Source: Akkermansia muciniphila (GTDB lineage: Bacteria; Verrucomicrobiota; Verrucomicrobiia; Limisphaerales; BJHT01). From it: a stretch of 64,000 bases of DNA. Made by a program: the position numbers and the translations under genes. The notes under the pieces are model-generated. The model worked only from the letters and a program-made list of their open reading frames with translations. It was not told the origin of the DNA and did not search any database. Where the stretch lies: assembly GCA_945861535.1 (NCBI GenBank), contig CAMAUZ010000003.1, positions 1 through 64,000 on the forward strand, given 5' to 3'. Below, piece after piece: positions 57,923-64,000 of this stretch (its first letter is position 1; every line of letters begins with the position of its first letter).

Positions 57923-58179
57923 GCAGCGGCTGGCAATTCGTCATCCACGAGCAGGCGTGGGATGCGTCGGAAAAACTGCGCGGGCGCGAGAAGCTCGAGT
58001 TGAGAACGGCCTTGGAAGCCCTGCTGACCGACCCATTTCAAACACCTGACGCTGAAAGGCGCACGCCGGAACGAACCTACTCGGTGAAATACTTTGGCCG
58101 CTTTTGCGTGCTCTACTGGCTCGACAGCTTCGTGCGCGAACTGCGAATTGTTGGGATAGAGCGCGTGAAACCCAAGTGA
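57919..58179 (+). CDS. RelE/ParE-superfamily toxin
   Basis: 86 residues. WQFVIHEQAWDASEKLRGRE, LRTALEALLTDPFQTPDAER and RTYSVKYFGRFCVLYWLDSF then VRELRIVGIERV match the RelE fold: two helices followed by a four-strand sheet. Such toxins cleave mRNA in the ribosome or poison gyrase. It ends 4 nt before the radical SAM start, so it was inserted very tightly. Confidence 0.78.
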   Translation: MSSGWQFVIHEQAWDASEKLRGREKLELRTALEALLTDPFQTPDAERRTPERTYSVKYFGRFCVLYWLDSFVRELRIVGIERVKPK

Positions 58180-58183
58180 TGCC

Positions 58184-59437
58184 ATGCTCCCCCAACTCAT
58201 CTTCCGCACCCTCCGCTCCGCGAACAAACGCTGCATCGCCAAGTTTCTCTGGAACTTCGGGTGGAAGGGCATGCTCTCGGTCGAGAAGTTCAAGCGCCGG
58301 CTCAAGCGCGGCGAGGTATTCCCGCCGTTCCTCTATCTCTCGATCATCAACACCTGCAACCTCCGCTGCCAGGGCTGCTGGGTGGATGTCGAGGAGAAGG
58401 ACGCCATCGATCTCGCGGCGCTCAACCGCACCATCTTGGACGCGAAGAAGCAGGGGAACGTTTTCTTCGGCATTCTCGGCGGCGAGCCGTTCATGCACCC
58501 ACAGTTGCTCGAATTGCTCGCGGAGCACCCCGATTGTTACTTTCAGGTCTTCACCAACGGGCAACTCATCACGGAGAGAACCGCGAAACGCCTGCGCGAG
58601 ATTGGCAATGTCACGCCGCTCGTCAGCATCGAGGGCCGCGAGATCATCAGCGACGAACGGCGCGGGAAGAAAGACGTCTTCATTCGCACCCTGCGCGGCC
58701 TCGACAACTGTCTGCGCGAGGGACTGCTCACCGGCGTCGCCACGAGCGTGTGCCAGACGAACATTGACGAGCTGCTCACCGAGTCGTGGTTGCAGGAGCT
58801 GATCAACCGCGGCGTGCATTACGTGTGGTATCACACCTACCGCCCGGTCGGACCGAAGCCGAATTTCCAGCTCGCGCTGCGCCCCGACCAGCTCGTGCGC
58901 GTGCGCAAGTTCATCGTCGAGATGCGCGCCAAGATGCCCATCGCGATGATCGACGCCTACTACGACGACCGCGGCCAGGCGCTCTGTCCCATGAGCACCG
59001 GCGTCTCGCATCACATCGGGCCGAAGGGCGACATCGAGCCGTGCCCGATCATCCAGTTTGCAAAGGAAAGCATCCACGACCCGCGCGGCATCTACGAAAC
59101 GATGCGCGACAGTTCGTTCCTCAAAGACTTCCGCGAACTCAGTGCCCACCACACGCGCGGCTGCGTCGTGCTCGAACGGCCCGACCTCGTGAAGCAGCTC
59201 GTTGTGAAACACGGCGCGCGCGACACCACCGTCCGCGGCACCGCCATGGCCGAACTCGATGCCATGACCCCGCGCTTCAGCCAGTGGCTGCCCGGCGAGG
59301 AAATCCCCGAGAAACATTGGATGTACCGCCTCTCGAAGAAATACTGGTTCTACGATTTCGGCGCTTACAAGGAAGCCAAGCTCGACGCCACCGCCGCCGC
59401 CAAAGCGAAGGAACTGGCCGCCGCTGGGCGCAGTTGA
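58184..59437 (+). CDS. Radical SAM protein
   Basis: 417 residues. INTCNLRCQGCWVDVEEKDA has C58-x3-C62-x2-C65, the 4Fe-4S/SAM cluster; FFGILGGEPFMHPQLLELLA is the GGEP motif; YFQVFTNGQLITERTAKRL and PLVSIEGREIISDERRGKKD are later barrel strands. The region GDIEPCPIIQFAKESI with CPMSTGVSHH may hold a further cluster. The product class is unknown; it resembles HpnH-like or SPASM-type proteins only loosely. It was probably once next to the ferredoxin gene (53840-54700), a likely electron donor. Confidence 0.9.
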   Translation: MLPQLIFRTLRSANKRCIAKFLWNFGWKGMLSVEKFKRRLKRGEVFPPFLYLSIINTCNLRCQGCWVDVEEKDAIDLAALNRTILDAKKQGNVFFGILGGEPFMHPQLLELLAEHPDCYFQVFTNGQLITERTAKRLREIGNVTPLVSIEGREIISDERRGKKDVFIRTLRGLDNCLREGLLTGVATSVCQTNIDELLTESWLQELINRGVHYVWYHTYRPVGPKPNFQLALRPDQLVRVRKFIVEMRAKMPIAMIDAYYDDRGQALCPMSTGVSHHIGPKGDIEPCPIIQFAKESIHDPRGIYETMRDSSFLKDFRELSAHHTRGCVVLERPDLVKQLVVKHGARDTTVRGTAMAELDAMTPRFSQWLPGEEIPEKHWMYRLSKKYWFYDFGAYKEAKLDATAAAKAKELAAAGRS

Positions 59438-59957
59438 TCCCCGCGCGATCCGCGCTCCAGTTTCGGGCTGGCAGCATCTCCATCCCGGACCAAACCGGAG
59501 GAACCGGGCTGCCACGGATAAACACCGGTAGAAACGGATGAAATCCGACTGTCGTTGCTCCGCTCACCGGCTGAACAAGGGCCGGGATGATTCACGCTGA
59601 AGGGAGCAGTCGGAACCACGAAAGACACGAAAAGCACGAACGGAGAACGGCCTTCAGAAACCGCAGTCATCACCGAGCGGGTGCGGCAATCCGGAGCCAA
59701 CCAACGGTGATTCGGCCCTCTGTTTTCGTGCCTTTCGTGCCGTTCGTGGTTCATCTCATTTCTCCTTTCCAAGCTTCTCGTTCCCATCCCTGTCCATCCG
59801 TGGGTGAACTCCGCTTCTCGTCCACCCTCGCCGGCCGCGCATTCCGGCGCTTTGAAGCGCGGGCGAATCCCCATCGCCCTCACTCGGGTTTCGGCCGCGG
59901 CTCGAGCAGTTTTCTCAACTCCAGATTCGGGTCGGCGCGAAACCGGGGGGTGCCGGG
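59438..59957. other. Intergenic stretch with one repeat element
   Basis: No gene is supported in these 520 nt. They contain the inverted element 59614-59752 and a GCCACGGATAAACACCGGTAG phrase near 59511, which resembles other intergenic words. Confidence 0.55.
59614..59752. repeat. Inverted element with AACCACGAAAGACACGAAAA ends
   Basis: AACCACGAAAGACACGAAAA then GCACGAACGG at the left is mirrored by TTTTCGTGCCTTTCGTGCCG then TTCGTGGTT at the right. It is 139 nt and a relative of 41906-42058. Confidence 0.75.
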
Positions 59958-60809
59958 TTAAAAATTTTTCGGCTTCCGGCCCGCGCGGATTTCCGCGCGC
60001 CACTGGTCGAGCCGGGTCGCGTGCTCGTTGGCCAGGCGCTCGGAAAGCGCGCCGCCCTGTTTGCGCGCCGCGTCCACCCAGAACTTTTGTACGAGGTCGA
60101 AATAGGCCAGCACCGTTTTGGAATCGCCCGCCTCCAGCAGTTCGCGCGCGAGCGTGAAATCGGGGCCGAACGAGTTCAATTGCGGCGACCCCGGCGTCGC
60201 GCCCGCCTTCAGCAGGAACTCCGCGGCGGCCGCTTTGTCGCCGTCGCGCAAGGCCGCGCGGCCGAGCTGCGCATTGGCGTTGTGGATCACATTGCCGTAG
60301 TTCCAGTCCTTGGGATCGATGTTCGCGGCCAGTTGCGCGCGGGCGAGATTTTTCACCGTCGCGGTTTCGCCCGCCTCGAGACTGGCGAGCGCGAGCGCGC
60401 TCTTGAGCTCGCCCATCTGATAGGTCAGCGACTGGTCTCCCGGATGCGCTTTCAAGGCCGTCTCCGCCAGCGCCAGCCCGCGCTGCAAATACTCCCGGCA
60501 CTCGGTGAACCGCTTCACGCGCTCGCCCCCGCGCAACGGCTGCGCGACGCGGCGGTCGTGGCCGAAGATCATCGCCAGATCGACGCCCCAGAGCTGTTTC
60601 GTCGGCGTCTTTTCGAGCCCCGCGAGCGTCTGCTGCAACGCCAGCGCGCGGTTGGTGGCGACGAGTTCCATCAGGCTCGTCATGTGCTGGCGCATGGCGG
60701 TTTCCAGGCCGGTTTCCGCAGCGTCGAGTTTCGCGAAGAGCTGGGTGCCGAGCAAGGTGGCCATGATAAGCAGGAGGTTTCCGGTGGTGGAGAGGGTCGG
60801 GATCTTCAT
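59958..60809 (-). CDS. Hypothetical protein with helical repeats
   Basis: 283 residues from the ATG at 60809; an ATG at 60833 is possible. The start STTGNLLLIMATLLGTQLFA is a membrane anchor or signal. The rest is helical and TPR-like: YLQRGLALAETALKAHPGDQ, SALALASLEAGETATVKNLA, NAQLGRAALRDGDKAAAAEF, ARELLEAGDSKTVLAYFDL. It is not assigned to a named family. It stands alone between repeats. Confidence 0.6.
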   Translation of the reverse strand: MKIPTLSTTGNLLLIMATLLGTQLFAKLDAAETGLETAMRQHMTSLMELVATNRALALQQTLAGLEKTPTKQLWGVDLAMIFGHDRRVAQPLRGGERVKRFTECREYLQRGLALAETALKAHPGDQSLTYQMGELKSALALASLEAGETATVKNLARAQLAANIDPKDWNYGNVIHNANAQLGRAALRDGDKAAAAEFLLKAGATPGSPQLNSFGPDFTLARELLEAGDSKTVLAYFDLVQKFWVDAARKQGGALSERLANEHATRLDQWRAEIRAGRKPKNF

Positions 60810-60844
60810 GAGGGAGGCGGCAGTAAAGCGCATCCAGTCCGGGC

Positions 60845-60925
60845 CGCGCAAAGCTGAAATGTTTTCGTGGTGGCGGCCCGGGGCGCGGCGTTCACGCCGC
60901 TTCACCGTGCGAACGTCGGAGCGCA
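60845..60925 (+). repeat. Direct repeat, left copy (CAAAGCTGAAATG unit)
   Basis: GCGCAAAGCTGAAATGTTTT, then GCGGCGTTCACGCCGCTT and GCGAACGTCGGAGCG. The same words in the same order recur at 61985-62066, so the membrane protein gene 61298-61894 is flanked by a direct repeat of about 80 nt. Confidence 0.65.
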
Positions 60926-61297
60926 TTCGCAGCCGCTTGGCTCGCGCCACGCCGAAGCGGCAGGAATGCCGCGCTCCCATCATGGGCACGCTCCGATTCG
61001 GGCTTCCCCGGCGGCTTTGTCACCGCTCGGTGCCCGAGGGAATCGGTTGACAAGCTGCACAACGTGAGAATCCTCCCCGCCATGAACCCACGCCGGACCG
61101 TTTACAAGACTGTGTGCGGATCGCCGCGCGCTGCAATTGCCCCCACCGACCCGAGGCCGGGTTGGCGCGGCGAAGCGGAGCCAAGTTCCAGCCCGAGCAA
61201 CACCCAAGTTAAAGGGACGACCACCGACCCCATGCGGCTGTCGAAGAGATTGGAGATGGCGGCAGGAACTCGACCATCGAACACCACGACATACCCG

Positions 61298-61894
61298 ATG
61301 AAAACAGGCTCTCGCTTTTACAGGGTCTTGGTCGCAGTGCTGATTCTTTGGAGTGGTGATTCGGGCCTTATTAGTGCGGAAAGGAACTCCGAAACCGCCA
61401 GCCCAACGAATGCCCTAGGTTCGAGTGCGACGACGCCGCCGCTGCCGCCGCTGTCGTGGTCGGACCCGCCGGTGGCGCCGCCGCCGGCACCCCGTGCGTC
61501 TTCTGAAGCTGCGGTCGAGCATCACAATGCTACCCGGGCTTCTGGTCCGCTGCGGGGAGTGCCACCTCAGGCTGTCACTGAGCGCGACGCTTCGACCAAC
61601 GCCACGCCTACTCACACCGGGCCTCTAAACCTCCACAGCCCGGCGGAAATCGTATTTGCCTGCTCGGTGCTGGCTTTTGGCCTCCTCTTGGTGGCCGTGC
61701 AGGCATTCTTGGCGCTCCGCGGGAAGCTGTCTGACGTGGCGGTGTTTAAGCTGATGGGGCTGACCATTATCGTCACGGTCGGCACCTTCGTAATTCCCGC
61801 CGGGTTCAGTGACCGGCAGATGTCGCCGCTGATGGGGCTTTTGGGAGCCGTAGCTGGCTATTTGCTGGGCAAGGATGTGACGAAATCCGACTGA
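61298..61894 (+). CDS. Hypothetical membrane protein with Pro-rich linker
   Basis: 198 residues from the ATG at 61298 (signal-like RFYRVLVAVLILWSGDSGLI). A low-complexity Pro/Ala/Ser region (TTPPLPPLSWSDPPVAPPPA) follows, then two or three membrane helices: EIVFACSVLAFGLLLVAVQA, VFKLMGLTIIVTVGTFVIPA, SPLMGLLGAVAGYLLG. The family is not recognised. Its base composition is slightly lower in GC than the flanks. The direct repeat around it suggests that it is a cassette. Confidence 0.6.
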   Translation: MKTGSRFYRVLVAVLILWSGDSGLISAERNSETASPTNALGSSATTPPLPPLSWSDPPVAPPPAPRASSEAAVEHHNATRASGPLRGVPPQAVTERDASTNATPTHTGPLNLHSPAEIVFACSVLAFGLLLVAVQAFLALRGKLSDVAVFKLMGLTIIVTVGTFVIPAGFSDRQMSPLMGLLGAVAGYLLGKDVTKSD

Positions 61895-61984
61895 GGTCGG
61901 ACCGGACCATTTGTCGGCTCCCGCATCGGTTGGCGCTGCGAGAGGCGGTCCGCCCGGAAGAACTCAGGCGCACCCGGCCCGAGC

Positions 61985-62066
61985 CGCACAAAGCTGAAAT
62001 GTCTCCGTCGTGGCGGTGAGGCGCGCGGCGTTCACGCCGCTTTGCCGCGCGAAGGTCGGAGCGTGC
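61985..62066 (+). repeat. Direct repeat, right copy (CAAAGCTGAAATG unit)
   Basis: CGCACAAAGCTGAAATGTCT, then GCGGCGTTCACGCCGCTT and GCGAAGGTCGGAGCG, in the same orientation as 60845-60925. The inner GCGGCGTTCACGCCGC is a palindrome. Confidence 0.65.
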
Positions 62067-62083
62067 ATATTTCGGCGGCGGCG

Positions 62084-62194
62084 GGTGGCACGGACGGAGG
62101 CGTCCGTATGTTCCAGCAAGCTTGGATCAACGCGCGTCACCCCTTTCCGTCCGGCGAGTCGCCGGACGGCACAGGCTGGTAGCCTGTGCCACCC
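62084..62194. repeat. Row of small hairpins
   Basis: Three stems follow each other: ACGGACGGAGGCGTCCGT, GTCCGGCGAGTCGCCGGAC and GGCACAGGCTGGTAGCCTGTGCC (given here as stem plus loop), bounded by GGTGGCAC and GTGCCACC, which also pair. They resemble the palindrome arrays at 29856 and 45831 in design. Confidence 0.6.
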
Positions 62195-62289
62195 AGTCGG
62201 GTGCGGCCCCTCACGGCATTACGTTCGCACCGCCCCGGAGCACTCGACGCCGAGGCGGCATGACTGCCACGCTCCTCGCGCGCAAGCCC

Positions 62290-63462
62290 TCACTCCGCCT
62301 TCCCCCGCTGCTTCGTCACCGCCTCGCGCAGCCGCTTCCCATTCTCCTCGCTCCAGTCTGATGGCACGTCGCCTGCCAGCCCGGGCGCGGCGCGGCGCAA
62401 GGCCCAGAAGGCGGACTCGCGCACCGTCGCCTCGGGATCGTCGAGCGCCTTGACCAGCACCGCCACGGTGCGCGGGCCGGGGTGATCCTGCAGGGCGGTG
62501 AGGACCTCGACCCGGCGCGATTTTTCCTGGTGCGCGCTCAGTTCCGCCACCGCCGCCCACGCCTCGTCGGTGCCGATGGCGACAAGCGCGCCCACGCCCG
62601 CCGGGACCAGTTGCGGCGGCGTGAAGACCGGTTGCTGGGCCACCGCGTCGCGGATCGTGCCGACCTGTCCGACAGCCTTGAGCTGTCCAAGCGCCTTAAG
62701 CAGTTGCGCCCTTTGCCAAGGCCATTGCCCGTCATTCTTGGCGAGCAACTGCACGATCCACGGCGCGACGCTGCGATCTCCCAGCTCGGCCAGCGCGGTC
62801 GCGGCGGCGACGCGAATGCCCGCCTCCACGTCAGCCTCCAGCCACCGGTGCAATTCCGCGTTGACATCCGCACCACCGAGCTGACCGAGCACGCGCAACT
62901 GCGGCGGCACCTGGCTCGGCCCCGAGTGGTCGTCGCGCGAATACGGATGCCGGTGCAGTTCGGTGAGCAATGCCGGCACAACGGCGGGGCCGCGTCGCAC
63001 CAGCTCCTGTTCGTCCTCGCCCGAGGCCGCGCCGGTGCCGAGCCGGCGGACGAGCAGCGCCGTCGGGGCGTGCGCGGGCGTGTCCAGCACGAAGGCACCC
63101 ACGCCACCCACGAACAACAGCACGCTCAACCCGAGCGCGACGCGCGACGGGGGCGAGCGGCGGAAAATCCCGCGCTTCTTCACGCCGATCACGATCAGCG
63201 TCACCACGAACACGACGAGAAACACCACGCCCACCGCGATGACGCCGATCACCAGCGGCCCCAGCCCGCGCCATTCCCCGCCGCCGGTCGCGAACGAATT
63301 CGCGACCCGCCACACGATCCAGCCCACGCCCGCCGCCGCGCCCGCCGCAAGCAACGCCGCCGCCACCAGCGCCACCACCAGCCGCCAGAAGCCGGCCCCG
63401 ACGAGCAACGCCAGAAACGCGAGCACGAGCGTGATGATTCCGATGGTGGTGAGGTCGTTCAT
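62290..63462 (-). CDS. Membrane protein with HEAT-like repeats
   Basis: 390 residues. Four hydrophobic segments at the N-terminus (TIGIITLVLAFLALLVGAGF, LVVALVAAALLAAGAAAGVG, LVIGVIAVGVVFLVVFVVTL, VALGLSVLLFVGGVGAFVLD) precede a soluble part of about 250 residues with HEAT-type repeats: GIRVAAATALAELGDRSVAP, WIVQLLAKNDGQW, RVEVLTALQDHPGPRTVAVL, VKALDDPEATVRESAFWALR. HEAT repeats act in protein binding; the partner is unknown. It lies 24 nt upstream of the sulfatase gene on the same strand. Confidence 0.78.
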   Translation of the reverse strand: MNDLTTIGIITLVLAFLALLVGAGFWRLVVALVAAALLAAGAAAGVGWIVWRVANSFATGGGEWRGLGPLVIGVIAVGVVFLVVFVVTLIVIGVKKRGIFRRSPPSRVALGLSVLLFVGGVGAFVLDTPAHAPTALLVRRLGTGAASGEDEQELVRRGPAVVPALLTELHRHPYSRDDHSGPSQVPPQLRVLGQLGGADVNAELHRWLEADVEAGIRVAAATALAELGDRSVAPWIVQLLAKNDGQWPWQRAQLLKALGQLKAVGQVGTIRDAVAQQPVFTPPQLVPAGVGALVAIGTDEAWAAVAELSAHQEKSRRVEVLTALQDHPGPRTVAVLVKALDDPEATVRESAFWALRRAAPGLAGDVPSDWSEENGKRLREAVTKQRGKAE

Positions 63463-63486
63463 CGCGGTTGGACGTGGATTTTGGGT

Positions 63487-64000
63487 TCATCGCATGCTGT
63501 CGCGTCGCCAGTCCTCGAAGATCTTTGCCATCGCCTGCACCCGCTCGGGGTCGCGGGCGGCGAGATTGCGCAGTTCGGTGCGGTCGGTGGCGAGGTCGTA
63601 GAGTTCCCACGGGCCGGCCTTGGACGCGACCAGTTTCCACGGGCCGACGCGGACGGCGCGCGCGCCGGAGGTGGCCCAGCACAGCGAGGCGTGGCCGTCG
63701 CGTGAGCCGCCTTGCAGCACGGGCAGCAGGCTCCGGCCCGCCAGCGGCTGCACCTGCCGCCCTGCGAACTGCGCCGGGTATTTCACGCCCGCCAGTTCCA
63801 GACACGTCGCGGTGAGGTCGATGAGGTGCGTCAGTTCATGCGAGATGCCGCCCGTCGGCGCTATCACGCCCGGCCACCACGCGATGAGCGGCGAGGCGAT
63901 GCCGCCTTCGTGGTTGGAGTTTTTGTGCTGGCGGAAGGGCGTGTTTGCGACGTTCGACCACGGCGGGCCGGCGGTGACGAAGTTGTCCGCCGGGCCGGGC
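63487..64000 (-). CDS. Arylsulfatase-like protein, C-terminal part (partial)
   Basis: About 171 residues; the gene runs off the right edge, so the catalytic N-terminus is outside. NHEGGIASPLIAWWPGVIAP is the conserved sulfatase segment that follows the active-site Lys/His region (KNSNHEGG). SHELTHLIDLTATCLELAGV, LAGRSLLPVLQGG, RAVRVGPWKLVASKAGPWEL and YDLATDRTELRNLAA are the typical sulfatase C-terminal domain, with WELYDLATDRTELRNL. It is of the arylsulfatase A/AtsA type, a third sulfatase unlike the two I2S-type genes. Confidence 0.92.
   Translation of the reverse strand, partial: PGPADNFVTAGPPWSNVANTPFRQHKNSNHEGGIASPLIAWWPGVIAPTGGISHELTHLIDLTATCLELAGVKYPAQFAGRQVQPLAGRSLLPVLQGGSRDGHASLCWATSGARAVRVGPWKLVASKAGPWELYDLATDRTELRNLAARDPERVQAMAKIFEDWRRDSMR

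Noticed and set aside
1-64000. Search by eye for tRNA, rRNA and riboswitch structures
   Set aside because: No cloverleaf with a conserved T-loop (GGTTCGAATCC-like), no rRNA words and no known riboswitch core were recognised; small ncRNAs could be missed without a covariance search.

Overview
The window looks like chromosome from a high-GC member of the Verrucomicrobiota (Pedosphaera/Limisphaera-type) or a closely related PVC lineage. The clues are Sec-exported sulfatases, the secreted DUF1501/DUF1552/DUF1553/DUF1592 families, DUF1080 and LamG proteins, and many short palindromic intergenic repeats. No rRNA, tRNA, CRISPR array or transposase was recognised. The assignment rests on protein families only.

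Layout. 1-4.2 kb: end of a radC-like gene, then an accessory strip with two HicBA toxin-antitoxin (TA) modules, a lone HEPN protein and several broken genes (a frameshifted aspartyl protease with a duplicated tail, and a LMW-phosphatase-like gene with one TGG-to-TAG stop). 4.5-12.4 kb: sulfatase, DUF486 protein, hisF, an unusual thioesterase-crotonase fusion and a secreted ceramidase-like LamG protein. 12.4-14.1 kb: a PIN module and a third HicBA module. 14.2-20.7 kb: LamG protein, DUF1080 protein, polyphosphate glucokinase, an exported protein and a second sulfatase. 21.1-24.6 kb: HDOD-cheD (minus) facing fliW-csrA-flagellin (plus). 24.6-40.7 kb: a one-strand run of two degenerate Nudix proteins, methyltransferases, a cupin, a DegT aminotransferase and a 2,921-residue multi-glycosyltransferase protein, plausibly a flagellin or surface glycan locus. 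41-48 kb: orphan LolD-like ATPase, lipoprotein, and the WD40/DUF1501/DUF1553 set. 48.2-59.4 kb: Fe-S proteins, a radical SAM enzyme and DUF1592/DUF1552 proteins, interrupted by TA cassettes, a Uma2 nuclease and a GIY-YIG protein. 59.9-64 kb: repeat-type proteins and a third, partial sulfatase.

Four observations stand out. (1) TA cassettes near 54.7-58.2 kb are bordered by diverged copies of the ends of the neighbouring core genes (ferredoxin 3' end, radical SAM 5' end); similar end-copies lie beside the aspartyl protease and lolD. (2) At least six antitoxin-first operons from unrelated TA families share one promoter layout: a TTG-type -35, a 17-18 nt spacer, a -10 and only 6-7 nt to the ATG, implying leaderless mRNAs. 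(3) Palindromic repeats are read as protein in two genes of the glycan locus, once supplying the stop codon of an ATGA overlap. (4) A two-gene module at 48.7-49.4 kb looks like a TA pair with a possible ADP-ribosyltransferase-fold toxin.

Working together: FliW, CsrA and flagellin form the known partner-switch circuit, with CheD and HDOD proteins alongside. The downstream sugar-modifying genes could decorate the short, Ser/Thr-rich flagellin. The secreted sulfatases, DUF1080, LamG and DUF15xx proteins fit degradation of complex, often sulfated, polysaccharides.
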